The notes beneath the pieces were generated by a model. The model did not search any database, had not been told where the DNA came from, and saw nothing but the letters and a program-made list of their open reading frames with translations. The position numbers were made by a program, and so were the translations under genes. Shown here one piece after another: positions 33,625-44,118 of a DNA stretch of 64,000 bases; the first letter of the stretch is position 1; every line of letters starts with the position of its first letter. This DNA is from Rhizophagus irregularis (Eukaryota; Glomeromycota; Glomeromycetes; Glomerales; Glomeraceae). The stretch spans positions 1,798,001 through 1,862,000 of the forward strand of contig NC_089429.1 in the NCBI RefSeq assembly GCF_026210795.1, given 5' to 3'.

Positions 33625-36600
33625 GTGAAGAAAATTTTAAAAGAGAACGAAGAGGAAAACATCACAACAAATAAAACAAAAAAAGGAAAAACTTACATAA
33701 AACAAAAACAACAAGAAAATAATAAGAAAAAAGAAAAACATAACAAACTAAAAATAGGTTGTATAAACGTAAGGGGGATGAACGATACAAAAAAACAAGG
33801 CGATATAAGAAAATTTTTATCAAAAGAAAACTGGGATATAGCAATAATTAATGAAACTAAACTAAAAGAAGCAAAAGGTAAATATATATACAAAGGCTGG
33901 GATAAATACAAATGCATTAACAGTAGCTACAACAACGAAAACAACAAGAATGGAATAATAATAATGATAAGAAGAGATATCTACGATAGAGGATATAAGA
34001 TAGAAACAATCAACGGTCACGTGATTAAATTCGACTTATTATTCAAAGGAAATCAGAAAAACATAAGAATCATAGGAATATATAATCCAAATAACGACAA
34101 ACCAACTACGAATAACATAGAAAAACATTTGGCAAAATGGATGAACGAAGCAATAAACCTAGAATATGAAACGATAATTTTGGGAGATTTCAATGAATCA
34201 GCCAATAACAAGAAAAAATTAAAACCGTTAACAAACACAATCAAGAATCATGGCTTACAAGACATTCACGAAAGTTTAACAGTAGCGGAAGATAGACTAG
34301 ACACTTGGAAGAGTGGAGACAATTCATCCAGGATAGATTTTATTTTCGCAAGCGAAGGCTTTCAAGAAAGTATTATAAGTCATGAGATACTAGAAATAGA
34401 AGACTTCGACACAGATCACAAAGCACTAACAGTTAAAATAGAAATTAAAGAAAAATTAGGAATAAACAAACCCGGATTTATGAAAGAAATAAAAAAGGAA
34501 ATAAGACACATAAAATTAGAACAAGAAGATTGGAAAGAAATAGCAGAAGAAGTAGAAACAAGATTAGAAACGTTAGACCAGAATACAACACAACATTTAA
34601 ATCGAGAAATGATATGGAAAACGATAGTAGATATATACGACGAAGAAAAGAATAGACAACTAATTAAAATCAGAAAAAGAAAAGAAGATTCAAAAAAAGA
34701 TAGAGACGAAAGTTTAATGAAAACAAACGAAGAAAGATTAGAGGAATTAATCACAGAATACGAAAACTTAGAAAAAATTGATACAATAGAACATGGAATC
34801 AGTAAGATAACAGATAAAGTTATAAAGAAATTATGGCAAGATAGAAAAGCCTTTCAATACAAATATAATTTCAAAGAATTCGAAGAAACAATAATAATAG
34901 AGCAATGGGGAACAACGGACACAGGTAAACACAACGCGGTAAAACTAGGAAAATTAATCAACATACATGATAGACTCGAAAAAAACATTGAATACGGAAT
35001 CACGATAGATAAACTAAGAAAATATAGAAACCGCAAAGATTTAAAAGAAAGAAGAACAAAAAGAGCAGAAATTATGAGAAGCCTATATGTGGAAATTAAT
35101 AGCCTGAACATAGAAATAAACATAAGAAAACGCGAAACGTACCTAGAAGAAGACATAGGAAAAATGTTAAATAGAATTTTAGAAAAAAAGAGAGAGAAAA
35201 TTAATATGACAGGATTAGTAATAAAAGAGAATGGAAGAATCACGATAGAAAAAGACAAAAAAAAGATAAAAGATAAAGTATTAAAACATAACAAAGATTG
35301 GACAAAGAAAAGAGAAATAGACCTAGATGAACTAGAATATGATCCGGAGTGGAGAGAGATCTATACACCTAATGAAGATATAAACGAAAATATTTACAAA
35401 AATCTAATGACACCGATAAGGATGGAAGAACTAGAAAGGGTATTACAAAACCTAAAAACAAATAAAGCACCAGGATCAAGTGGTATAACTTACGACTTTT
35501 GGAAGAAAAGCGGAAACCTAACGAGGAATTTATTATTAAACATCTTTAACGACAGCATGGCCAAAGAGAACGTAACGGATGAATGGAAAAAAGGATTTAT
35601 ATATCCGATAAATAAAACTTCACGTTCAAATTGGAATCAAGATTTAAATTTGACGAGACCGATAGTGCTCTTAGAAACGGCAAGAAAAATTTGGTTTAAA
35701 ATATTGGTAAATAGATTAGGCGAAATTTTAACAAAAGAACAGATTTTGACAAATACGAATTTTGCAGCACTAAAAAACGAAAGCACCCTAGAGCCAATAA
35801 AAATCATCCAAGCAATAATAGAAGACGCTAATAATTACAAAAAAGAAGCATGGATACTATTGATGGATATATCCAAAGCTTACGATTCAGTAAATACAAC
35901 AATGCTAAAAAGAAGCCTGGAAAGAATTAAACTGCCACCAAATTTTATTAACATAGTTATGGACGTCAATTTAAATAGATTTAATAGGGTGCTAGTAAAC
36001 AACGAACTTACAGATGAATACCATGTAGAAGACGGTATCGACCAAGGTGAAGTATGGTCACCGATACTGTGGAGAATTTTTTATGACCCGCTTTTAAGTA
36101 GATTAAATGAAATGAAAGAGGAGACAGGTTACAACTTTTACGAGGAAAAATTAATCGATAATAATAAAAAAGATAAAGAAATACTTGAAATATCGATTAA
36201 CGTTACGGCATTTATGGACGATACAACGCTTATCAGTAAAAATAAAAAACAATTAGAAAAAATGATTGAGATATGTCATCAATTTTTTAATATAAATGAC
36301 ATAAAAGCAAACGTATCGAAATATGAACTTATAAAAATAAATAATGATAAAGAAGAACTTTTAATTAAAGGAGAATCAATCACAAAAACAAATAGTGAAG
36401 AAGGTAATCGTTACTTAGGAATATTTTTTAGATACGACAACAAAAGAGAAATATATAAAAAGAAAATAACATCAATAATCAATAACGCCTGCAATATATT
36501 TAATTGGAAAAGATTAAACGAAAAACAAATCATAGCGGTTTGGAATATAGTTATTATACCAAGGATAGAGTATCAGCTGGCAGCCATAGTCCTAAAGAAA

Positions 36601-39252
36601 TGGGAATGTGAGAAATTGATGACAAGAATAAATATGATAATCAAAAAAAGAGCTGGCCTAGCAAGATCAACTCCAAATTTTATAATTTATGATAAAGACA
36701 TTTTAGGTATAAAACATATTTACGACTTACAGATGGAAATGATATGTAAGAATTTGCTTTATCAGGCGAATGGAAATTACAAATTACAAATTTTATTTAA
36801 AATCAAAATGATCCAAGAACAGAAAAATATATGGACTTCGAGATGTCCTGGAGAAATAGAAATAACAAATTACAGGAAAAATAATTGGATCATATCAGCT
36901 CTAAAGGCGTTAAATAACGAAAAAATTAAAATATGTAATCATGAAATAAAAGATTTTAGAGAAAGCCACAGAATCAAAGGAGGAAAGACTGACCTAATTG
37001 ATTTAATGGAGTGTAAGGATTTTATAACAAGTACTCAATCAAGAAAAACAAAAAAAATAATGTTTTTAGAAGACATCCTAGAGGCAGACGGTATCACTTT
37101 ACTAAAATGGAAGCATTTATGTAAAGAAAGAGGAAAGAACACGAAAGGAAAATCGCCTAAATGGTTTAAAAAATTAGAATTGAAACTAATAGCAGACGAA
37201 AGTGGACAAGTAAGAAAAATAAGAAACGAGTTTATAGGACAAGCACAAAAAGAAAATATTCACATAAACTATTTTGATGAAGATGAAAAATCGGACAAAA
37301 ATAGTATTGTAACTTGGAACGACTACGGAGAATACCCGATATTTAGTATTAATAAAAAAAAATCGCAGAGTAAGAAATACAAAAGAATAGGAATACATTT
37401 AGAACTAGACGGAGATAGTTATGATCTAAACAATTCGCCTCAACTGAAGAAATGTCAAGGATGTTTTAGAAACATTAGTAAAAAAAAGGGGAGCAACGAA
37501 TGTCTAATATACATAGAAAACGAAATCTGTAGAAATTTAGATAGAAGAAAAGAAGAAGACTATATTAAACCGTACGAAACTCTAAATAATATTATAAAAA
37601 AGAATGAATGGTTACGAACGTATACAAAAGAAGATAAAAAAGATGAGTCATTTAACAAAAAAATAGAATTAATCGACAAAATAATTAACACGAATGACAA
37701 AAATTTTCTGGATATAATCAAAAACAGTATTTTCGAAGAAGAAGATAATTTGATTTCGATTACAAAACGAAGATTTTGTTTACTAATTAATACAAACAAA
37801 AAGAAATGGGAAATTAATAATAAAGGTAAAAGAGTTTATCGATATAATGTAGTATGGAAAATATTTGAACTGAATTACGAAGGAAAAGAGAGCGAGGAAG
37901 TGATCCTACTAGCGAGCTATGAATGTAATTACGAAAACGAATTCAAAATTATTCTTAGATGTATAATTTTAGGAATTATGATAATAAGTGAGAATAGCGA
38001 ATTAATTTTAGGAATAAACGAGAAAGTCAATAGACTAATAATTGAATTTACTAATAATTTTAGTAATAGGAAGAAAATAGATAGTGATTACTATTTAGAG
38101 CTTTTATTTTTAGAAAACTTTTTAGAAACAAATAATATTGAATTAATCGAAGGTAATGAGAAAATACAGAGAATCATAAAAGAAAAAAGAAAAGAGATGC
38201 AGGAAATGTTAAAGAACAATAAGATAGTAGATAAGATAAAATATAATTTTGAATTAATAGACGAAGGTTTAATTACGAATGAATATAATTTAATTTGGAA
38301 TAACAAATTAATAACAGGAGGATTCCGAGTTTGGAGGAAAGCAGTGACATTAGCAATTTGGAAAAATGAAATTTTAAACAGCGAGAGGTTAGAAGATCTA
38401 TTTATGTACAATTATAGAAACGAATTCGACTGGATCGCAAGTCTTGAATTTATTAGTAATAGAGTTAAATTTTCGCAAAGACAATGTGGTGATAGAGACA
38501 CAATTGAACGCTCATACAGAATCAAAAATTTACTTAAAGAATTGCCCACATATAACACTTTATTTAAAAGAAACACGAACAAAATTGATACAGATAAATG
38601 TATAAGATGTGGGAAAATCTTCACGGAAGATTGGGAACACATATGGATATGTGAAGATAACGATATATCAATTGATGAAATCATACGAGAATCACCATAT
38701 AATTTCGAAAAAGTTTTGGATAACTCTAACCAAACCGAAGAACTAAATATTTTAAGAAACTACAATTGTGAATTTATTAATATAATTGAAAGTCCTTCAA
38801 ATATTTTGTTGGGGAAAAGCAGAAAATGGGAATTATTAAGAGGGATTTATAATAATAAATTCAATGATTTATCTAAAGAGAAAAAAGTTAAAGATCTAAT
38901 CAAAAAGCTTTGGATGTTCACGTATGACGAGATTAAGAAACGAATATGGATACCACGATGCGAAGAAATTAAAAGATTAGAAGAAAGAGAACAAATTAAA
39001 AAAATAGATCTTAGAAGGAGAAGAGCCGCAAACGATGATATAGTAGAAGATGAAATCGACAAGGATATATTACCAGGAAAAATGAAAAAACAAAAAACAA
39101 AAGAAAATTTAGTTAAAAAAGAAAAAAATACAAATATAAATAGACAAATTAGCTTAGTAACGTTAGATAAATTGAAAGGATTAATCACAGAAGGTATTAA
39201 TATAGCTAAATCTTGGAATTCAACAATTAAATTAACGAACGCTCTAGTTTAG
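33625..39252 (+). CDS. LINE ORF2, endonuclease and reverse transcriptase (about 1,875 codons)
   Basis: APE-like endonuclease, about residues 42-275: GCINVRGM, NETKL, ILGDFN, SRIDFIF and TDHKALT supply the metal and catalytic residues. Reverse transcriptase, about 590-880: NKAPGSSGITYDFWKKSG, LLMDISKAYDS, DGIDQGEVWSP and FMDDT (863-867; Met replaces the usual Ala of FADD). A Cys-His motif near 1658 (CIRCGKIFTEDWEHIWIC) matches the C-terminal knuckle of many LINEs. No RNase H domain was recognised. Start unresolved: the frame opens at 33625 with GTG straight after a TAG (33622-33624). An ATG at 33604 is in frame but stopped by that TAG, and the next Met lies inside the endonuclease (RGM). Expression may need non-AUG initiation, re-initiation or readthrough, or the copy is dead. 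Confidence 0.92.
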   Translation: MKKILKENEEENITTNKTKKGKTYIKQKQQENNKKKEKHNKLKIGCINVRGMNDTKKQGDIRKFLSKENWDIAIINETKLKEAKGKYIYKGWDKYKCINSSYNNENNKNGIIIMIRRDIYDRGYKIETINGHVIKFDLLFKGNQKNIRIIGIYNPNNDKPTTNNIEKHLAKWMNEAINLEYETIILGDFNESANNKKKLKPLTNTIKNHGLQDIHESLTVAEDRLDTWKSGDNSSRIDFIFASEGFQESIISHEILEIEDFDTDHKALTVKIEIKEKLGINKPGFMKEIKKEIRHIKLEQEDWKEIAEEVETRLETLDQNTTQHLNREMIWKTIVDIYDEEKNRQLIKIRKRKEDSKKDRDESLMKTNEERLEELITEYENLEKIDTIEHGISKITDKVIKKLWQDRKAFQYKYNFKEFEETIIIEQWGTTDTGKHNAVKLGKLINIHDRLEKNIEYGITIDKLRKYRNRKDLKERRTKRAEIMRSLYVEINSLNIEINIRKRETYLEEDIGKMLNRILEKKREKINMTGLVIKENGRITIEKDKKKIKDKVLKHNKDWTKKREIDLDELEYDPEWREIYTPNEDINENIYKNLMTPIRMEELERVLQNLKTNKAPGSSGITYDFWKKSGNLTRNLLLNIFNDSMAKENVTDEWKKGFIYPINKTSRSNWNQDLNLTRPIVLLETARKIWFKILVNRLGEILTKEQILTNTNFAALKNESTLEPIKIIQAIIEDANNYKKEAWILLMDISKAYDSVNTTMLKRSLERIKLPPNFINIVMDVNLNRFNRVLVNNELTDEYHVEDGIDQGEVWSPILWRIFYDPLLSRLNEMKEETGYNFYEEKLIDNNKKDKEILEISINVTAFMDDTTLISKNKKQLEKMIEICHQFFNINDIKANVSKYELIKINNDKEELLIKGESITKTNSEEGNRYLGIFFRYDNKREIYKKKITSIINNACNIFNWKRLNEKQIIAVWNIVIIPRIEYQLAAIVLKKWECEKLMTRINMIIKKRAGLARSTPNFIIYDKDILGIKHIYDLQMEMICKNLLYQANGNYKLQILFKIKMIQEQKNIWTSRCPGEIEITNYRKNNWIISALKALNNEKIKICNHEIKDFRESHRIKGGKTDLIDLMECKDFITSTQSRKTKKIMFLEDILEADGITLLKWKHLCKERGKNTKGKSPKWFKKLELKLIADESGQVRKIRNEFIGQAQKENIHINYFDEDEKSDKNSIVTWNDYGEYPIFSINKKKSQSKKYKRIGIHLELDGDSYDLNNSPQLKKCQGCFRNISKKKGSNECLIYIENEICRNLDRRKEEDYIKPYETLNNIIKKNEWLRTYTKEDKKDESFNKKIELIDKIINTNDKNFLDIIKNSIFEEEDNLISITKRRFCLLINTNKKKWEINNKGKRVYRYNVVWKIFELNYEGKESEEVILLASYECNYENEFKIILRCIILGIMIISENSELILGINEKVNRLIIEFTNNFSNRKKIDSDYYLELLFLENFLETNNIELIEGNEKIQRIIKEKRKEMQEMLKNNKIVDKIKYNFELIDEGLITNEYNLIWNNKLITGGFRVWRKAVTLAIWKNEILNSERLEDLFMYNYRNEFDWIASLEFISNRVKFSQRQCGDRDTIERSYRIKNLLKELPTYNTLFKRNTNKIDTDKCIRCGKIFTEDWEHIWICEDNDISIDEIIRESPYNFEKVLDNSNQTEELNILRNYNCEFINIIESPSNILLGKSRKWELLRGIYNNKFNDLSKEKKVKDLIKKLWMFTYDEIKKRIWIPRCEEIKRLEEREQIKKIDLRRRRAANDDIVEDEIDKDILPGKMKKQKTKENLVKKEKNTNINRQISLVTLDKLKGLITEGINIAKSWNSTIKLTNALV

Positions 39253-39460
39253 ATTTAGTTTAGCGATATTTAGATATAGCGTGAAATTTTTATTACGATT
39301 TTTACGATAGATTTAGGTGATTTAGTTATAGTTCGATAAATACTTAGTTATAGGGTTTGAATTTTTCAAGCTCTAGGTGTTTACTTTTAATTATGTAATT
39401 TATTGTATAAATTCAAATAATTAATAAACGCGTTACTATTTAAAAAAAAAAAAAAAAAAA
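39253..39460 (+). other. LINE 3' untranslated region and poly(A)
   Basis: About 190 nt of T-rich tail with repeated TTTAG and GATTTAG words, then 19 A residues. It may carry the reverse transcriptase recognition site. Confidence 0.75.
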
Positions 39461-39474
39461 TCTACTTTGCTATA
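39461..39474 (+). repeat. LINE target-site duplication, right
   Basis: TCTACTTTGCTATA directly after the poly(A), matching 31365-31378. Confidence 0.92.
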
Positions 39475-39640
39475 TAAAAAATATTGTGCGACAGAGTGCG
39501 ACAAATATCGGAGATACAGTATGTATATCTTTTATATAATCACCAAATTTGTGATCATACAGAGGGCAGAACGTATTCATTAATTTAAAAAAAGTTATTA
39601 ATCATATTAATTCACCATTTCTTTTTTTTTTGTTTTAAAT
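39475..39640. other. Host flank right of the LINE
   Basis: Original upstream flank of F-box gene 2, now 8 kb away. Includes TATATAAAAAATATT and a GCGACAGAGTGCGACA repeat. Confidence 0.4.
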
Positions 39641-41100
39641 GGTATTTATTACCGAATTTTATTAGTATAAGATGCAGAACTTACACCGGAAAACCCGTAT
39701 AACCTACATTTATGCGCATCGAATAGATGTCACCCCTGTGATACCACGCCATTGTTATCCTAACTACGAACAATGTTACCGACCTACTCCTTTAGTTCGG
39801 CTATTGTAAAAAATAACAGTTACACCTTTTTTACTTAGAATTAAATTAACCCCAAAAATAATAACAATACACAAATTTGAAATGGTCATTTTGCTAGCTA
39901 AATTTGACATCGTGGTACATACGTACATTTTTTGTAAAAAATTACCATCTACGATACCTAGAAAAACCTACATTCACGAAAACTATCCTAAAAACTTACC
40001 ACCCTTTAAATACCCGATAACACTACGCATGTGTCACTCATCAAAAAAATTTTTTCGAGATAACATTTTTCAAAACTCATCTTCCGTTCCCACCTCATCA
40101 TCGACGCCTCATGACAAAGTTTGGCACGCCAATCAAGTATATAATAAATGGCGTTCCAAAAAGAAAACTCAAGTTTTTTTCAAATAGACTCGGTATATCG
40201 TATATGGTCTCGTACCGACCAATAAATACAAAAAGTAGTTGACCAAGGTTCGCGTTATATGTACAAAAAATTTTTTGATGGCTTCAAATGCCTATCACCG
40301 ACCAAATCACGTACAAAGAAAAGACAAGACAAGCGCTTCGAACGTCATTGTAGAAGAATCTTCAAACCTTCGAACAATACATCTCTTTCATCCTTGGATG
40401 ATCGTATATTTCAAGCTCGTAAACATCGTCTTATTCCTTGAATCACAATACATAGCAAAACCTATACAACATCTTAAATCCTACAAGTCGTCGGATGTTG
40501 TTAAACAAAACCAAAAGAGTACCCGTTTAAGACGCCTCTCTACGCTCTCAAAGCAGGTCCACGTCCTCCACTAGCCAAGAATATCGAAGCTACCTTACCG
40601 GACTCTACTAATACTTTTAAGACATCAAGCCCAAGTACTAGTACAACCAGTAACACCCCTTCTTTCTCGGAGATAGTTTCAACCAACAACGGAGTTTGAC
40701 TCTGATATACCACTTGAAGTCTACGCCGCGATGGAGCTTGCTCAGAATGATCGAGGTATAGCCTTAGATAAAATTGATGCCCGAGACTTTGGCACCTCGT
40801 ACAAACACTATTTTTACCGAATGTACCACTAAACCTGGAAAACGAGCACGGCTAGAAGAGGAATTCAAATAATTTACTACAAATTACCGTACAATTTTTA
40901 ATGAAGAAATCTTCTCTGACACATCAGAGGAAACAGCGACGTTAGAATATCGTCCCCTCAAACAACCACAACTAATAATTCAATTTGGATTCACATATTC
41001 TCGATCACCAACTAAAGAAACTATGTCCAGCTATTGATATCTCAGAAGATGACTTGACGATCGCTGGACCTTCATAATTATCCCTTTTTAAGTCACATCA
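39641..41100 (+). pseudogene. Decayed coding sequence of an unrecognised repeat family
   Basis: GC-richer than its flanks and coding-like on the plus strand, but broken across frames. 39882-40187 reads ...SSVPTSSSTPHDKVWHANQV and KWRSKKKTQVFFK. Another frame at 40259-40441 reads MYKKFFDGFKCLSPTKSRTK and HCRRIFKPSNNTSLSSLDD. A third, 40239-40574, overlaps it. Stops and shifts separate them, and further coding-like scraps run to about 41100. The composition (Ser/Thr/Lys-rich, basic) would suit a structural or nucleic-acid-binding protein of a mobile element, but I recognise no domain. It could equally be an old captured gene. Confidence 0.4.
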
Positions 41101-41988
41101 TACCCTATAGTCTATTTTTTTAACGGTTAATTTTATCACTTTTAACAAACAACTTAAAATAGTGTGAATCATTTTACCTCTTGCCGTATTTACAGGTAAC
41201 GTCCTCGGGTGAAAGAAAAATAGGGTCCCTAGGTCTTTAGTCTTGGATTGTTTCCTCTAGTTTGTTCTTATAGCGTAGTTCTATTTTTTCAAACATTTTT
41301 AAATCGAAGGGTGAGGTCCTCTCTTGGGGGGATGACGACCACCGATCTACTACTTAGATAGTCATTTTGTATCCAATACTTGACCTTTAAATGTATTAAA
41401 CCTTTGTTACTACTCTTTTAGAAATAAAAAATTGCACTATTTGATTGGCCAATAAATATCGTCATCATATGGCAACTAAACGTGACGAACAGACGCACGA
41501 AATAAAGAAAGCAGTTAATATCTTCCATAACTATACAAAAAATACGAAAAATTGGGAGGGAAAAAAATCAGAAGAGATAATTCAATCCTTAAAATTTAGT
41601 GATGAATAATCATTCTTGCTGCGGCAAGTATGTCAAGTATGTTCAACTGCTTTTTAAGCCAAAAGTAAAAAAAGAGATCGGCGTTTAAATTTTTTTATCA
41701 ATTATGCAAAACTTGAAATACTGATTATTTTTTGTGTCACTCCATACAGACTTTTTATAAGGAATTTGTGTTTGGGCATTTTATTTTATTTTATTTTTTT
41801 TTAAAAAAAAAAAGAAAAAATGTTTAAATAATAATAACAATACTTAGAATTATACATTTGTTTACGATGAGATATTCCTTGTTCGACATATTAATTTTGT
41901 ACGACCACGGAATTACAATTCCGATAATTCCGAACCGATATAATATGAAATTAAACAATTTCCTCCCTTTCCTTCCGTCATTTGCAAT
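41101..41988. other. Upstream region of F-box gene 3
   Basis: Contains a GC-richer stretch (41200-41400) that looks like the 3' part of the repeat family to its left, AGAGATCGGC near 41673, and AATTCCGATAATTCCGAACC near 41919-41938. A C/T-rich leader (TTTCCTCCCTTTCCTTCCG) precedes the ATG. Confidence 0.45.
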
Positions 41989-43509
41989 ATGGCACGTTCG
42001 AAAATATTTTCAGGAGATTTACCTGAATTATTAGATAAAATTATGAGATATTGTAATGATATTTCAACTTTATATTCATGTATTTTAGTTAATAGAACAT
42101 GGTGTCGTATAGCAATCCCATTATTATGGGAAGATCCATTTTCTTTTCATGATCATCGTATTATTGATTGTCATTTACGCAATTCAAGTGAAAATGATAA
42201 AATGAAATTAAAAGAATATGGAATTAAAAATGATTTGTCTTCAAATACATTATTTAATTATCCGAGTTTTATTAAATGTTTAGACACGCAGGATTTACTT
42301 TACTGTATTAATAAATGGGTTGTATCTACCAGTAGTACCTTAATAAATTCTTTAAATTTAACAAGGTTAATTTATAAGTTATTATTTGAAATATTCATTG
42401 AAAATGAAGCAAATTTGCATACCTTTAAAGTTGAAATAGGTAGAGATAGAAATCTCATCGAATTAATATTACAAAATTCAAATTTTATTAATAATGTTAA
42501 AAATTTAATAATTCAAGTTTTTCCTAGAAATGCTGATAATTTAACAAAGACTGAAAAGGATATTATTATTGAACATACATCTCGTATGATTAATTCACAA
42601 AAGAATCTCAAAAAAATTAATTTTCGTTCTATTGAATCTTTTTTATATGATTCATTATTATCATTGAAAAATTCTAATTGTTCAAATACTTTAAAAACTA
42701 TTATGTTTTATAATGTTAATTTTGGTAATATTTTAATTCTTAAAGAAGTAATTGAACATTTAAACGTTTTAGAATCTATTCATATGATTTATTGTCGATC
42801 TTTAAATTCTGGTTTTATTCAACAAATTAATAATATCAACAAACCATTTAAATTAAGGTCTTTATTTATAGGAAATAGTAGATCATATCAAATTAATTCA
42901 ATTCAATTATTATTACAAAAATCTGGTATTTATTTAGAAAATTTTGGATTTAATTTTGAATATAATGGATCAAAAAAAATACTTAAATTAATTACAAAAT
43001 ATTGTACAAGAATTAAATTTTTAGAATTACCAGGATTTATTAATCGAAAAATTTATTCTGTATTTGATTTAATTAAAAGTATTGGACAAAATCTTAATTA
43101 TCTTGATATTATTTTTCATGGAATGTATATTGATTATTATGGTGAAGAGTTAACTAAGATTAGTTCAACCATATTAAAAAGTTTAGGAAAATTTCTCCCT
43201 CTTAGAATAAAATATTTACATTTATTTCTTTATGATATTACAGCGAAAGATTTCGAAATATTTTTAAGAAGTTCTCATAAAACTTTTATTGAAAAATTAT
43301 TAATCAATTATATTAAAACGGAAGATAAAGATATTTTACCTAATTTATTAGATAAATATATTATAAAAAGGAAAAGAGTCAGTTATTTGGGATTTATAGA
43401 TGATTTATTTTATTTAGAAGAGGAATACAAGTCATATAATGTTATAATTAAGGATTACTATGATTTAGTACATACCGGATTTTATGACTGTATAAATGAG
43501 TGGTATTGA
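41989..43509 (+). CDS. F-box protein 3 (506 aa)
   Basis: MARSKIFSGDLPELLDKIM opens the F-box-like domain (TLYSCILVNRTWCRI, IPLLWEDPFSF). The body keeps the family blocks (NCSNTLKTIMFYNVNFGN, LESIHMIYCRSLNSGF, LPLRIKYLHL). It is about 25-40 residues shorter than the longest paralogues: the CNSISS segment normally found in the middle is replaced by a short KTEKDIIIEHTS stretch, an internal deletion or divergence. Single exon, ends TGA. Probable SCF adaptor. Confidence 0.83.
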   Translation: MARSKIFSGDLPELLDKIMRYCNDISTLYSCILVNRTWCRIAIPLLWEDPFSFHDHRIIDCHLRNSSENDKMKLKEYGIKNDLSSNTLFNYPSFIKCLDTQDLLYCINKWVVSTSSTLINSLNLTRLIYKLLFEIFIENEANLHTFKVEIGRDRNLIELILQNSNFINNVKNLIIQVFPRNADNLTKTEKDIIIEHTSRMINSQKNLKKINFRSIESFLYDSLLSLKNSNCSNTLKTIMFYNVNFGNILILKEVIEHLNVLESIHMIYCRSLNSGFIQQINNINKPFKLRSLFIGNSRSYQINSIQLLLQKSGIYLENFGFNFEYNGSKKILKLITKYCTRIKFLELPGFINRKIYSVFDLIKSIGQNLNYLDIIFHGMYIDYYGEELTKISSTILKSLGKFLPLRIKYLHLFLYDITAKDFEIFLRSSHKTFIEKLLINYIKTEDKDILPNLLDKYIIKRKRVSYLGFIDDLFYLEEEYKSYNVIIKDYYDLVHTGFYDCINEWY

Positions 43510-44118
43510 ATATCATTATTTCCGTCTTTGTAATTTAACTTTTTTATATAAATAAAATAAATTTCAATTTTGAAAATTCTATTCATATGGGTAATAGTAG
43601 AATATACAGTGTAAATAAAATCTATCAGACTGACTTGTCTAACCGTCACCGACCACGTGATTGACGAGATCGCGTTGCTTATATTTATCTCAGCGACTTT
43701 TTTTTTTGAGTGATGCCTATTCGCCCATTCGCCACCACGTAAGTGTATTTATTTGAATGCGATTACAGTATAACAGGACCCGAAATATATATGTAGAATT
43801 TAATAGCTGTACGCATATTTTTCAGGGCCGAAATTATGTTAATGTCAGTCAGTTATTAAAATAGATAATAAATTTTGACTGGAATTATCTAAAAGAGGAA
43901 GATCTACGCGATTTTTGTTGGGAGTCGATAATTGAAAAAAAAAATACATGAACATCACAAAATGAAAGAGATCGGCGGGCTGAAATAAAAATAAAAGAAA
44001 TGATCTACATGTTATTTTTGGTTCTATTGTTGTCTTTTTATGGAATACTAAAATTGTACAACTTCGAAAAATTATATAATGAAACTTTATAAAAATCATA
44101 ACATCCTTCTTTTTCAAT
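43510..44118. other. Spacer with dispersed promoter-proximal repeat
   Basis: Contains TTTTTCAGGGCCGAAATTATGTTAATG, spelled over 43822-43848, and GAGATCGGC near 43967, followed by GATCTACATG. The same words in similar order recur at about 47475-47560 and 61952-62000, so this is a decayed dispersed repeat. A minus-strand frame across 43845-44249 is a shadow running into the F-box gene. Confidence 0.5.

Larger units (their letters stand above)
31379..39460 (+). mobile_element. LINE-type (non-LTR) retrotransposon, about 8.1 kb, near full length
   Basis: Flanked by a perfect 14-bp direct repeat and ending in a 19-nt poly(A) (39442-39460), the signature of target-primed reverse transcription. It carries a short 5' leader (about 70 nt), ORF1 with a zinc knuckle and ORF2 with an APE-type endonuclease and a reverse transcriptase. 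The plus strand is A-rich with more C than T, unlike local genes, and antisense frames within it are shadows. The intact frames, perfect duplication and intact tail suggest a recent insertion. One TAG just before ORF2 may disable it. Confidence 0.95.

Noticed and set aside
32910-33674. Independent 254-residue Thr-rich protein
   Set aside because: As a gene it is unlikely: it is mostly the Asn/Tyr-rich ORF1 tail read one base over. Kept only as a finding about ORF2 expression.
31366-39188. Many antisense frames inside the LINE
   Set aside because: The A-rich coding strand leaves the opposite strand poor in stops; no domains are visible.
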